Notes under the pieces: generated by a model
Databases searched by the model: none
What the model was told of the DNA's origin: nothing
What the model saw: the letters and a program-made list of their open reading frames with translations, nothing else
Shown: piece by piece, positions 22,600 through 35,184 of the stretch
Position numbering within the stretch: the first letter of the stretch is position 1
Layout: each line of letters begins with the position of its first letter
From: Alnus glutinosa
Lineage: Eukaryota > Streptophyta > Magnoliopsida > Fagales > Betulaceae
DNA: 64,000 bases
Reading direction: 5' to 3'
Assembly: GCF_958979055.1 (NCBI RefSeq)
Contig: NC_084893.1
Span: forward strand, 29,480,987 to 29,544,986
Program-made: the position numbers and the translations under genes

Positions 22600-23305
22600 T
22601 GCTATTAAGATCCTAGGGTAGGCCTTTCTCTCTCTGAAGTTTCTAGAGAGAGAGCGAGTTCAGTGTGAGAGACATTTCGCGGGGGGGGCGGCCTCACACC
22701 TCCCCCTCCCGGCACTGTTCTTCCACTAGCCTTCGGCTAGAGTGGTTTTTGTCCCCCTGGCTAGTTTCCAGTGGTGGTTTTGTCCCCCCAGTGTTAGATT
22801 CAGTGGTGGTTGTTGTTTTTTCTTTGTTTTGTTGTTGTTAGTTGGTGCAAATAGAAGATTTTCTGGTCCAGGTCCGTGACGAACAGCGGGTGTTGGTAGT
22901 TCCGGCTGAGATGTTGTCAAAGCTAGATCTACAAGACTCGGCTGGAATATCGTCGACAAGGACCTTTCTGTTGCGGTCGCCGGTCTTCTCCGGTCATGGT
23001 GGTCATTCGACGAGTCCGTGTGGTGCGCTCCTGTTCGACGCGTGATCAGCAAGCACCGGGGTTTTCTGTCCATGGTCTTGCACGTGAGGGTCCTTTTACC
23101 TTATTTACCGTTTTTTGCAGCCCTTAGAGAGGCCTAGATCCTTTTAGGATATTCCATTGCCTACTGTTTGTTTTGATCATCTTTGTATTACATTTTTCGT
23201 TTGTGTTTTGTTGTTGGGGAGCACATATCATTTTATTTATTTTTTCTTGTAACCATTGTCTCAATATTATTGAATAGAAAAAAAGAAAAAGGAAAAAAAA
23301 AAAAA
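22600..23305 (+). mobile_element. Possible non-LTR element or retrocopy with poly-A end
   Basis: A less AT-rich segment ending in attgaatagaaaaaaag and an A-rich tail (about 23276-23305), preceded by tgtaaccattgtctcaat, a word typical of LINE 3' ends. It may start near 22610 with ctctctctgaagtttctaga. A GC-rich run ggggggggcggcc lies at 22682. No RT motif is present. The short open frames are not supported. Confidence 0.4.
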
Positions 23306-25677
23306 GATTCAAACTTATAACTACTACTCTATTACCATGTTAATTAAACTACAATTTATTTAAAAGTTTAAGCGGATAAAAAATAAAAATAAAAAAATTA
23401 ATAATTTAATTAATATTATATCACATAATAACCACGAGAATCCCATTTTGCAAATGGGCCAAATGGTATATAATCTCTCTTCCTTGTAATCACACTAATT
23501 ACAAAGAACTTTTCTCAGTTAAACTTCGATGTAGCAGTGCGAGACAACTTTTCGAATAGAGCACCTCAAAAAAAGATAAAAAAAAAAAAAGAAAAAAGAA
23601 AAAAGGAAGCTCTATGAGGCATCAATAGACTAACTATTCTATATTAACCATCACTCATCCGAAATGCTCAGTGTCCATTAATTGATATTGCCTACTAAAA
23701 TTCTACTTCAAACAAAGAGCTAAATCTCTTAGCTTTTGAGTTTGTTGGGTGGCCGTTATCTTGCAAAGATTATACGTATGTACGATAATATTCCTTATTT
23801 CAAGTTTTAGATAATGACATAATAAACCGTACGCAATTAGAAAGACAAGCTCATTTGCCTGCCATGATTTGACTAAAACGAAATAAGAAAGAAGAACAGA
23901 AGACACTTGCTATATTTACAAATCAATCCATTATCCATAAATCAAATTTTCTACGCATGATCATAATATAGTCATAGATATAAATAAAATTTTTATAATA
24001 AAGTGTTATTTATAATTTTCATCTTTCGCGCCTAATACACGTACAAAATAGTTAAAGAGCAGATCTGCTCCGAGCAAACTAGATTTAAGACAATAGTAGC
24101 TAAATATCCTAAAAATTTATTTAAACCGGCCGTGAGAGATAACCCCTCACACCTGACTAACCTAATTCATTCCCTAGATCGTCCATGGGGACAGATCTAA
24201 AAAGAAGAAAACTCTTATTCAAAACAAAAGCACAACCAGCAAACAACAGCTAGCAGTCAAGGAGGAGATGAACGGCACAACACAGAAATAGATGGACGGA
24301 TGCATAGTAAAAATATCGAAATTGCTTATATGCTCCCTCATTCTCTCATATCTATTTTCTAAAAGGTGAAGTCTACGGCCAGCTTCTTCCCCATCACTTG
24401 CCTATCCTCTTGTTGCATCAGCCATCAAGGGTCTTTTATTATAGCACTACATTCGTATTTTACAATTAAATTATGTGTCAAAGTGTCGTAATCGTTCCAG
24501 AAACCATTGAAGGTTGAATAAGAAAAGTCTTTAATTTGCTGTTTTTGTATTTGTTTTTCGTATAACTCCAAGCGAAAGTATTAATTAAGAAAGACTCGAA
24601 ACATTGCCAAAGTATTTACAAATTAAGAATCAAAACATCAAAAGAAAGCACTATCGATTGAGTTCGAGAAAATGAATTTATAATGGGAAGTGGAAACAAA
24701 TTCACGAGCTTAATTAACGACCGAAAGATAAACGCGTAGTCTATATATTTTCAACGCATGCACGCCCGCCCGCCTCTTGTTAATTAGAGAGACGATCAAT
24801 AAGAGAGTCTTCAAGTATGTACTATATATACTGGAATATCAATCATTTTAGATCTACAAATTATATTTATTATTTTTAACCTATTTCTGTGATATCATCT
24901 ATTTATTATTATTAACATTTAACGTAAAACTAATTAATTGCTTAGACTCGTGCCAACTAAACTGGATGAAATGATCTCCAGCTAGCTCAATTATCCTTCA
25001 TGATTTGACTTTACTCCAAGTGATCATCCGTTTTCTTTTTTTCTTTTTCTTTTTTTTTTTCCCCTTAATTAATTAGAACTTTTGGCAAAACCTTAGAATT
25101 GCGTTTTTTCCTCGACACGAGACGCGTTGCACTAAGATTAATTATATGGGCAAATTTAAACGAAACAAGACTTGTAACAGAGCAGTATTAATTTGACTTC
25201 CAATGCATATGGAAGGGACCGGGTTTTTTTATCTACCGGCCGGGAGGGGGTGGATGTAATATTTCTAAAGAGTAATTGCACGTCTCAAAATTAATTCATT
25301 AAAAAAATTCACTCGAACGGTTACTTGTAGCACCTTCATACTAATTACTAATTAACTTGTAATTAGTTGTATTTGTTGAAGATACATATGTGAGTATACG
25401 TACATAGAAATATTGTTTGAGTCTCACGTACATTGAAAAGATGCCATTAGTGTGAGTGATTAATATAGTATAGTTGAGTCCAAATTAATCCATAGGTTTA
25501 AGCTTTTAAATTAAGTGATCAATATCTCAACATATTATATTATGAGGTACCTAAAAAACTTTTCAAGACATCAATCTCTATATATAGAATCACATATAAA
25601 ACTGTACAAAAAAACTTTTCGATCAAGACTTCAATCTCTAGATGTAGAATCACATATAAAATTGTACAGGAGAGGCC

Positions 25678-25679
<2 letters not shown>
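23306..25679. other. Intergenic, with dispersed repeat copy B
   Basis: 23960-24320 is the second copy of the repeat at 17880-18400. The remainder is AT-rich with poly-A runs near 23575 and a T-rich run near 25036. The stretch around 24760 is rich in cgcc words. No gene is seen. Confidence 0.45.

Positions 25680-25748
<69 letters not shown>
25678..25748. repeat. Compound (TA)n(GA)n microsatellite
   Basis: About 12 TA units followed by about 23 GA units. Confidence 0.95.
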
Positions 25749-25752
<4 letters not shown>

Positions 25753-25983
25753 CAACTATTCTAGACATACATACAATAATCAATATATATGAGACCAAAT
25801 CGATCGAATTGAATACATGATACATAATGAAACATAATTAACATTCTAGAACAGGTATCCTTACTTAAATCTTACATATATTCCAAAATTCTACAATTAA
25901 TATTCTACTATTCATCCATCTAAACTCCTCCATTTTGAAAGTACATGTGAAACGCGTTCACCGTACCAGCGTCATCCTAGCTT

Positions 25984-26099
25984 AGTCAATAAATCTTATA
26001 TATAGTTTTGTGGACCGCTTAAAATATATTATCTAGCTCCCCAGGCAATTAAGATTCATCCTCCTAGCTGGATCTCTTAGCTAGCCCACGCCTATAAAT
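25984..26099 (+). promoter_or_regulatory. Promoter of HIPP-like copy 3
   Basis: AGTCAA, the complement of the W-box TTGACT, is at 25984-25989 and a TATA box tataaat is at 26093-26099. Only one W-box is kept here against two upstream of copies 2 and 4, and no CACGTG is seen (acatgtg at 25943 is the nearest). Confidence 0.45.
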
Positions 26100-26192
26100 G
26101 TACCTTCAATTCATTTCTCCATGCACACAGATCAGATCGAGTTCTCTCACGAAAGCCGCTTGTTAATTATATATAATTGCTTCCGCAAAAAC

Positions 26193-26733
26193 ATGAAGGT
26201 AAGTCTTATTACACCATGCAAGAACGCAATACAAGTAGTGAATTCTGAAATTAAACTTGACCTAATTAATTACATACTGTCTTTAATTTGATCTTATGTT
26301 GCAGCAAAAAATAGTTATCAAGGTGCAAATGAGCAGTGCTAAATGCAGAACCAAGGCCATGAAGATTGCCGCAACAACAGACGGTTAGCATCAATCTCAT
26401 TACTTTTAGAAGTAGAGCTTAATTATATATGGTGTTTATATATATATAAATATATAGCTACGTACAGGTGTGAGCTCGGTGGCAATACAAGGGTCAGATA
26501 ACGATCAGTTGGTGGTGAGTGGCCAAGATGTTGACTCGGTTAAGTTGACCCGCTCGCTAAGGAAGAAGCTTTGCTATGCCACCATATTGACCGTCGAAGA
26601 AGAGAAGGAAAAAGACGCAGATACGACAGAAGAACAAGTGGAACCAAAGTTTCCGGCGTGTAATTATCAACCATATCCCAAGTACTATGAAGTCGTCTAC
26701 GATCCGTATCAAAATAACTGCTCCATCTTGTGA
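26193..26733 (+). CDS. HMA-domain isoprenylated plant protein-like (HIPP/sHMA), copy 3, diverged
   Basis: Exons 26193-26198, 26305-26383 and 26468-26733, giving 116 residues with the same intron positions and phases as the other copies. The HMA domain is kept (KQKIVIKVQ, KCRTKAMKIAA, GVSSVAIQG, LTRSLRKKLC). The metal motif is MSSAKC: the Met is retained, Ser replaces the first Cys and the second Cys is present. The linker is shorter and acidic or Lys-rich (TVEEEKEKDADTTEEQ). The C-terminus is CSIL. With Leu in the last place this CaaX box is expected to favour geranylgeranylation, unlike the CSIM of its neighbours. The frame is intact. It is the oldest branch of the cluster by eye. Confidence 0.88.
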
Positions 26734-26849
26734 TATCGTACGATTTACGAGATCACCCCTCGATCTCTTTCAAACCCCCCGAACATGCATTTGTTTGTCT
26801 GTTGAGTTTGGTGCACTATGTTGCTCTTAGTGTCATCTTGGAGCGACTT

Positions 26850-27675
26850 ATGATTCGTTTGGGTATTGAATTTTTAGAATTAGAATTGAATTCTTATTCT
26901 AATTGCAAATTTTGAGGCAAAAAGTTGTGTTTAGGTGTTGAATTTTTAGATTATAAAATATTATTTATAATGGTAAGAAATGATTGGAAGTTTGAAAAGT
27001 TGTGTATAATGATTGATATTGTGAAAAGTTATGTGAAATAATTATTTAATTAAAAAATAAATAATTTTTCTTTTTAAAAGAAAAAACAAAATTAAAATTA
27101 AAATAAAAATAAAAAATAAAAAATAGAAGCAAGGGGTGGCTGCCAACCCTTTGGGGGTGGCCGCGCGGCCACCCCCAGTGGTTGGGGGAGGCCGCGCGGC
27201 CTTCCCCAAGTGGTTGGGGAAGGCGCGCTGCCACCCCCGGCAACCTCAAGGGGTGGCGCGAGGCCAACCCCTAGATTTAAAGGTGGCCGCGCGGCCACCC
27301 CCCAGTGGTCGGGGATGGCCGCGCGGCAACCCCCAGTGGTCGAGAATGGCCGCGCGGCCTTCCCCAAGTGTCAGGGGTGGCGCCCCCGGCCACCTATGGT
27401 GGTGGCAGTGCGCCACCCCCTTTGAGGGGTGGCTGCCAACCGGCAGCCACCCTGCCTTTTTTTTTAAAAAAAAAAAAAAAAAAATTATTATTTTTTTAAA
27501 AAAGTTATTATTTTTTTAAAAAAATTATTATTTTTTTTTTAAAAAAAAGAATTTATTATTATTTTATTAAGTAAATGTGGGACCCACGCACTGTGCGTAA
27601 GTCCCAATCATCATGGAAGGTAGAATTGGATTCAGAATAGAATAAGTTTTCTTCTCTGTATCCAAACCAACCATA
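26850..27675. mobile_element. MITE-like element with very GC-rich palindromic core
   Basis: The left end is gtttgggtattgaattttta and the right end complement is gtttggatacagagaag. The core at 27130-27455 is GC-rich, with five copies of ggccgcgcggcc palindromes or near variants, separated by cccccagtggt words. It is flanked by A- and T-rich tails. Both strands are open through the core, a composition effect. Related gtttgggta ends occur near 40330. Confidence 0.6.
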
Positions 27676-29325
27676 ATATAGATTCTGTTGTAAAAATTAT
27701 TTGGATGATACAAGAATTCTTGTTGAAACTAAATAATATTAATAAAAAAAACTATATTAGAATAAATAGAATATAAGAAATTAAAATAAAGTAAGGAAAG
27801 ATTTCACAATGCTATAGAATCACGCAAAAGCGTTGTCTTTAAAGGTTAATTTCAACTCGGTGCGACTAGGTCTCTTGACACGCAACTTTTTAGGATTAAA
27901 ATAAAAATAAACTCAAACATGCAATTAATCAAAACAAAATAAATAATAAAAACAGTAAACTTTCAAGATAAAAAGAATTAAGGTTGTGAAATTTACCTCA
28001 TTAATTCATTACAACATATATTCTTGATCGTTGATTTTACTCATACTCTACATGATATATAATCTAGAAATCAATCTTGTTACCATGGAAAATATCTTCA
28101 TTAAAATCTTTAACAAAAATTTAAAGCATGTTCTTCTTCGTTTTTAAAAGAGATTAAAATCAAATCATCTATTGTATCCGTAAAAAAACAAATCACAACA
28201 AATATCCAATTTTAAAATTACAATATAAACCAAGCAGTCAATTAATAAAAATAATCCTAGATCATGAGAAAAACTTAATTAAACTCATATCCAAAATTCA
28301 TTATCTATTAATTGATATGGAGCAAGAACAATTTTAATCATTCAATTAAACATCATTTCGGGTAAAATCAAATCTCAAAAATAAAAGTTGAAATTTATTA
28401 ATGAGGTTTCATTATTAATCTTAGTTAAGAATTTAGTCTCTCATAGTGTTAAAATACAAAACAGAATATAAATAAAAATACATGAACTTGAAATTAGGGA
28501 CAAATTCCCAGCATAAAAGCTCCTTCCTCTGCTGCTCGTCGTCACTGTGCTTTCAGTCCAAGAGAAAACTAAAAGGAAAAGACATCCCCCGCTTCCAGCC
28601 GAGAGAGAGAGAGAGTCTAAAAAAATCGCTAGCTAAAAAAAATTCTCTGGAATGCGTCCGAAGAGAGGCTTTTATAGCTGAAAAAATTTCAACCTTTCTT
28701 CCACCGCCTTTTTTTTGCCTTTTCTCTGCTCCTGCGCTACGCTTCTTTTCGTTGCTTGCAGTGCGGCGCCTCTTCTCTTCTTTCAATTCTCTTTCTTTTT
28801 TTTCTTTGCTTTTCTTCTCTCCTGCAGTACGGCTGCTGCAGCATGCCTTTTCTCTGTGCTTCACTGGAGCTACGAATTGGACCCACTTGGATAATTTGTG
28901 AGTCACGAAGCTTGTTGCAAAAACAAGGAGAGAAGTCTTCTTGTGGGCCATGCTTTCTTTTTGCCTTGCTTTTCTTTTTTGCTTTCAATTGCTTTGGATC
29001 CCACGTAATCTCTTCTTCCTCTCATTTATTCTTTTATGATTTTCAAATTCTCCACCAAATCTTACAAAAAGATAATCTCTTGCATTAACGTGACATTTTA
29101 AACTCAAAAATTAATAATTAGACATTGTTTCACAATTAATTATGAAATATATGAATGAATACAAAATAAAGTATGATAATACCTATTCTAGTAGCATAAA
29201 TGTACACATTTAAGCTATTATCACACCAATACCAGTTTATTGCTAGTCCATAGCAATACTAAAATAAAAGTAAATAAATAATTAAAATAAAATTAATAAC
29301 TGCACCACTTTCGTTAGCATTTTTG
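27676..29325. other. Intergenic, unassigned
   Basis: AT-rich to 28480. From 28500 to 29050 it is CT-rich with two overlapping 130-140-codon frames on opposite strands (28482-28901 plus, 28553-28951 minus). Both are low-complexity (Ser, Leu, Phe or Lys, Arg, Glu) and neither has a domain. From 29060 to 29325 are AT-rich words such as tagctattatcacacc, possibly retroelement-derived. Confidence 0.4.
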
Positions 29326-29628
29326 TAATGTTCAAGACATTTTGCAGTAATTAAAGTATAAAATTTAAGTAAATAATTAATTAAAATTAATTTAGTGTCA
29401 TTAAAAATGTATGAATATTTTTAAAAGTTCAAAAAAGCTAGATAAGGAATAAAAAAAAAAAAAAAAAGGAAATTAGATAGATGAAATAAATGAAAAAGAG
29501 AAACTAAGTAAAAGAAAGATTAAAATAGAAAAGAAATTATAAAAGAAAAAAAAATAGAATAGAAAAGCAAAAGGAAGGGCCGAATCTTAATAAAAAAGAA
29601 AGTGCGCCTCCCTCATTTGAAAAGAAAT

Positions 29629-29671
<43 letters not shown>

Positions 29672-32396
29672 ACATGTGGGGCAACCTGTGCCCCACATGC
29701 GTAAAAGGAAAATGAAGGGCCATTTGGCCCTCCACAAATAAAACAAGAAAAAAAAGGGGCGTCCAGCGCCCTTTACACAAAAGGCTTTTGCCCCTTCAGT
29801 CCGGAAGAAAAAAAGAAAAGAAAAAAAGAAATAGGGGGAGAGCTCCTCAATATTTCTTTTGGGTTTTTACCTTGAAATGTCGATCTACGAAGATCTAATC
29901 GTCTAAATTTAAATCTGAGTTCGAAAATGTGATCCTAACACTTGTATCTACGTTTCTATCGATCGTTGTGAGGTAAATTGTTAAATTCATATTTTGAGAT
30001 TTTTGGTTAAATTTAGCAAGATATGAGTTTAATCTAGTGTTTTTTTTAGGTAATGGGTTACTTGGAACTTGCTTGAAGTTACCCAAACCATGGGCTAACC
30101 ATGGGCTTGGTTTGATGAATTTTTGGTGAGTTTCCTTAAATCTTAACTTTTAGGTATTTAATTTTAATTGAGTTTTTATGTGATTAACTCTTAGTAAATG
30201 CTATTGGGTTAATAATATTGTGATCGGGTTTAGAGTTTTATAAATTATGAGTTAATTTTGGAAAACCTAATTTGATGAGTTAAATTAATTTGAGAGTTTT
30301 TAAGTGTTTGAAACTTAGGTTGTTAAATTATGTCAATAAGTTGGTAATTATTGTAAAAAATAAAAAATAAAAAAAATAAAATAAAAAAAAAATAAAAAAA
30401 AATTAGTAAACGTAATTTTAGGATTAATGTTATTTTAAATACGGTAGTGTTTTATGTAACTAAGTTAATAAAAATAATTTTAGAGTTAATGATATCGAGA
30501 AAATATTAACAAAAATAATTTATAGGTTAGTGAAATTAATTGCGGGTTAGTAATTAATTAAATAGTGATTTTAATATCTAACCCTTAGTAAATACTTTGG
30601 GTTAGCCTTAATTGAGTTTAGTTAGCGTCTAGATTTATGGGTGTGTAATTGGGACCCTTAAAATATTATGGGTTTTCAAGGATTAGCTCTTGAACAATTT
30701 AAGAGTCAAATGTCGGTCTAATGTTAGAAAAGTCAAATAATGTGCAATGTGTATTTTCACAGTGATACATTGCAATGTGGTATCTAGGAGACCTAATGCT
30801 TAATATCCGCGCAACCAAGGTGAGTATTATACTCACTGAAAAAAGTTATTTTTTATGTATTTTATAGAAATGCAAATAATGTGTTTTTCATATCGAACCG
30901 ACAATATATTAATTATATGTTTTGGATGTTTTGAATGGTTTTAATTATGTTGAAATATGACACTAATGTTTATGTGATTTAAGATGATTTGAGTTATGAG
31001 TATGAAATATGTTTGGTGTTTTGAGATATGATTTGAAGTGTTTTATTGCCTACTGCGGTTGAAATTTTAATTTATGTTTTGATGCATGCTGCAGTTGGAA
31101 ATTAAGTTATGTAAATTGTTTGAGAAAATGACATGTTGAACTGTTTATGTTTTATGAATATAGCATGTGTTAAATGTCCATAAATTTAAATGTATAGTAT
31201 TTGTGCATGAGCATTGAGCATGAAACGAATAAGACCGGGGTTCAATTCCCTTGGCAAACGAACAAGACCGGGGTTCAATTCCCTTGGCAAACTCACGAGG
31301 TGCCTACTTGGGTTAGATTCCCTTGAAGTACTAGTACTTACTTGGGTTAGATTCCCAAGAAGTGCTTTACCATGGTTTCAATCCCCATGAGGTACTTACT
31401 TGAGTTAGATTCACTTAAAGCACTATACTTGGGTTAAATTCTCAAGACATAAAAAATAAGCATGAGCATGTATATTATTGTTTTTATGAGTGATGTTTTT
31501 ATACTATGAATTACTAGACGTATTAGTATGCATAAGAGTCTCAATGAAAAAGAACTTATGTATATTTCTATCGGATTGTTGCATGATTTAAAATGCCATT
31601 GTTTTCTAAGTCTCACTAAATCAAAAGTAATATAGTAGGTGAGGATGTATGTAGTTGTTTCCAACAATGGAACTTCTACGTATAACCTCAGCTACGTAAT
31701 ATGCTTTAAATATTTTCTATTAGTCGGTGTTTGCTATATCAGCTATGGGGGTTTTCAAACAAAAATTTATAAAATTAGTGGCTGTTATAGTGTACGCATG
31801 ACTAGAAATGAAAGGTTGGTTCTTTGCGAAAACTCAGTGAATAGTATACCTCTGAGGTCTTAGTGTATTTATTTATGCTAAGATGGTGGGCTCATAATTC
31901 CACCAGTGCGAATGTGGCAACCTTCGCAACCGTGCAGACATTGATGCTTTGGTTGCAGGTTTTGCGGGTATAGATATTAACTCGTCCACTAAGCGTATGG
32001 GATGCTATGATTGGAGCACATCGCGACAGTCATAAATCACTGACTCATGGGTAGTCTGCATTTTGGGTATTCTATTTATGGCTCGTGTCCTACGTGGCAT
32101 ATGTATTTGTTGAGCCTGTATTATAGTATGTAGTTAGAGTAATGTGTTTTATAAGCCTTAAATAGATAGACTTGTAAATGACTCTTGTTGTAATTAATTG
32201 TTATGTATTAGATGTATTTCCGTTTATGATATGTGTTCCGCTACACATTGATTATTATATTCCGCTGTTAGATGTTACTTTGATTATTAGGTGCATGTTA
32301 TGGGGCATGTGCCATATGTTGGCTGAGCGACATGTAGTCGTGCCACTGTGAAGATCCGTTTGTATGTTTTCAAAAAAAAAAACAAAGGGGTCGTCA
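29326..32396 (+). mobile_element. Second copy of the large LTR family
   Basis: Begins tgtaatgttc and ends ggtcgtca, and is collinear with 1939-6123. Shared words include agtgatacattgca, ctaggagacct, accgtgcagacattgatgct, gcgtatgggatgctatgatt and gagcacatcgcgacagtcat. No clear target duplication is visible, so the ends are approximate. A (TA)n tract lies at 29632-29668. There are no pol domains. The shorter length comes mainly from missing stretches between about 4600 and 5350 of the first copy. Confidence 0.6.
31223..31445 (+). repeat. Tandem repeats with tRNA B-box-like motif
   Basis: Two near-identical 34-bp units (ggggttcaattcccttggca) are followed by about five related units of the type acttgggttagattccc, each near 35-40 bp. 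The words resemble an RNA polymerase III B box (GGTTCRANTCC), but no A box or tRNA fold is seen. Confidence 0.65.
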
Positions 32397-33892
32397 TAGT
32401 TCTCGATTGCATTTAGCATATGCAACAAGCCTTTGAACCCCTAGGTGTCCCTTGTGGACGAGTTATAGTCTCGTGAGGGCTTACCAGATGCGATACCCAC
32501 AAACGCCATGTTATTTCTCTACAAACTATGTAACACCCTGAATTTGAGCTTGCAAATTCGTAAGCAGAAACCTCCGGTTTCCACATGACATTACTACATC
32601 AGAGATAAACTTTCGCAGTGGAATATATTTTTTTCTATAGTCTTAGGAATTGATAGCATAACACATTAGAGCTTACTGAAATACTTCGGTAGTTTATTAA
32701 AAGTTACTTAGGTTTAACTTTACATGTCATATGCACACTAGGTGCATCAAAATTAGTGCCACAAACGGCACATAAGCATATAACATAAAACATGCCAAAC
32801 ATGACATCGTTATAAATATTTACATGCCATAAAATAAGACACACATAAATACAACTAGTAATTTCTAAACTAGCACATAATAATTCGATAATGGTTTCAA
32901 AAACCATCAAAACTAGCATATGGGTCCATGCCTTCATTCTCCAGATCTGCATCAGTAACTATATAAATATGACGTTATCGTATTTACATAGACAAATAAG
33001 TGAGTCATTCATTTTCATAACTAAGTTACCATCAGATTAATAACAGTTCATAAATAATACAAATGCAAAGGTTGTATGAATATGCATCGTAGTAACCATG
33101 TAGTTTGTGTTTTATGATCATTTTACTTCAGAACTCTCGTTCTTAGGTATCCGAACCCATTCATGTCATTTGCCTCACACTTAAAGTCTTACCTGTTTTT
33201 ACTGAAATCCTACCGGTCTCAGCATTAGTTATATATTAGGACTTCGGACTCCCATGGGTCACTATGAACCCCCTAGGTCCACTGACTAGCTTTCCTTCCA
33301 TTGCTATTACATCAGCTTGTTGATGGTTATCTCATCAGCCGTTATATTAATTGGACACAACATGCAATGCATGAACAATCACATGCAATGAACACACACC
33401 ACACAATCTTAATGAAACATAGAATCATTCCTCAGTAAGTACATCCATACTTACTCTCCTTGGTGTAATTTCCTAGCTCCTTTTATGTCATAAATAAATA
33501 TATACAAAGAAGATAATATATTTATCAGCCATTTTTCTAATATTAAAACTGTTTATTTTTACATCCATTCATTCATCATTTTTAGTCATCAATATTAAAA
33601 GGTGATTATTTATAAGTCTTTTGACATTTAAGCTTTATGTTCAAACACCGAAACGTGATGACATAATGTTTAAACATAAGTCTTTCAGTCAAAGCACTTT
33701 TAATAAGTATTTTAGAGCAATTATGGTTATCCACGAGAATTGTAAGTGTAAAACAAGACAATAACATGAGAATATAAATACTACAACGATTCATGTTTAA
33801 GCACTGAAACACAGCATATTGCTCTCGGTGATATAACACTTAAACATGAATCCTAACAGGATGATATTATGATGCAAAAGATATGGTAATAA
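32397..33892. other. Unassigned repeat-like sequence
   Basis: A possible LTR start, tgtaacaccctgaatttgag, lies at 32529. No partner copy is found in the window. No gene is seen. Confidence 0.35.
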
Positions 33893-34092
33893 GGTGGTAG
33901 AACCAACCCTGTAGGAATGAAGTAAATGATAAAATAGATACAGGTGGTAGAACCAACTCTATAGGAATGCAATAAATGATAAAATAGATACAGATGGTAG
34001 AACCAAGTCTGTAGTAATGCAATAAATGATAAAATAGATACAGGTGGTAGAACCAACTCTGTAAGAATGCAATAACTGATAAAATAGATAAA
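33893..34092. repeat. Four 50-bp tandem repeats
   Basis: Units start at 33893, 33943, 33993 and 34043 with ggtggtagaaccaactctgt followed by aatgcaataaatgataaaat. The unit length of 50 bp is exact and there are few substitutions. The open frame through it on the minus strand is a by-product. Confidence 0.9.
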
Positions 34093-34221
34093 TATTAACA
34101 ATAATATATTCACTATTTTACAAAAGTCATTAAATCAATTAAAATAGTGAAGGCAAGTAGGGGTAGAAGGTGCAAAATGTAATAAAAGAATTAGGGGTAA
34201 TTACCTTTTTCCCCCCATGAA

Positions 34222-35184
34222 CTACCAGCCGTTGTCAACTTGCCCCCATGAACTGACACCTCGACCAAAATAAAGACCATGAGACATTGTATGCTGCAAG
34301 TATCTGAGAATTCTTTTAACAGTCTGCCATTGTGGTTTAAAAGGTCGATGCATGAATTGGCACACTCGATTTACAGCAAAGCTAAAGTTGGATCTTGTGA
34401 GAGATAGATATTGGAGGGAGCCCATTGTACTGTGGCAAAGAGACAGATCCTCCATTGGATCTCTTGAAAAAAGCAAATAGAACTGAAGAGGAAGCCATTG
34501 GCGAACTTCAACACCAAGAAAATAATGTAAATCACCCAAATCTTTAACAGCAAAGTCAGCATTAAGGAGCTGGAATAAATCCAGGATGGCAGCTGGATTC
34601 GAGGATGTGATGATGATGTCATCAACGTAAAAAAGTAGGAAGATGGTGACTGACTTTGTTTTGTAAAGAAAAAGTGAAGAGTCGGCCTTGGACCCGATAA
34701 ACTCAAGTTGGATCAGCTTGTTACTTAACCTGGAAAATTAGGCTCTAGGTGCCTGTTTGAGACATTATATAGTCTTGTGGAGCTTGCACACATGATGAGG
34801 AAAGTTAGGATTGATAAATCTAGGTGGCTGGACCATATGAACATCCTCGGATAAAAGACCATATAGAAAAGCATTCTGTATATCAATTTGTTTCATTGAC
34901 CATCCAACAGAATATGCAAGGGAAAGCATTGTTCGGATTGTAGTAGGCTTAACAACTGGACTATAAGTTTCTTCATAGTCCACACCTGCTTGTTGATGGA
35001 ATTCTTTGGCTACCAACCATGCTTTGTGTCTCTCAATGGATCCATCGACTTTTCTTTTTAGTTTGAACACCCATTTGCATCCTATTGAATTTTTGGAGGC
35101 TTGTGGATGTACAAGTGACCATGTCTGGTTATGTAGAAGAGCATTAAACTCAAGTTTCATTGCATTTCTCCCATTCAATAACAC
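34222..35184 (-). pseudogene. Copia reverse transcriptase remnant
   Basis: The first block (35184-34765) has TWSLVHPQASKNSIGCKWVF, KAWLVAKEFHQQAGVDYEET and QIDIQNAFLYGLL, the start of a Copia RT. A second block (34706-34222), in shifted frames, has LLFYVDDIIITSS-type sequence (the minus strand around 34625), then GDLHYFLGVEV, SLQYLSLTRSNFSFAVNRV and QWQTVKRILRYLQHT. Frameshifts and stops between blocks and loss of the RNase H end make it inactive. It sits on the left edge of the element. Confidence 0.85.

Noticed and set aside
22726..23073. Possible protein gene of 115 codons on the minus strand, with an overlapping plus frame
   Set aside because: No recognisable domain. The region looks like the 3' part of a retroelement with a poly-A tail.
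27046..27519. Several open frames through the GC-rich block
   Set aside because: All frames on both strands open because of GC-rich palindromes. The proteins are Ala, Pro, Gly, Arg repeats with no family.
28482..28951. Overlapping 130-140-codon open frames on both strands
   Set aside because: Low-complexity composition in a CT-rich stretch, with no domain, no splice context and no promoter. One strand simply mirrors the other.
31223..31300. tRNA genes from B-box-like words
   Set aside because: No A box, acceptor stem or cloverleaf can be drawn. The words are part of a tandem repeat.
33853..34113. 86-codon minus frame with repeated peptide
   Set aside because: Produced by the 50-bp tandem repeat. 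No independent support.
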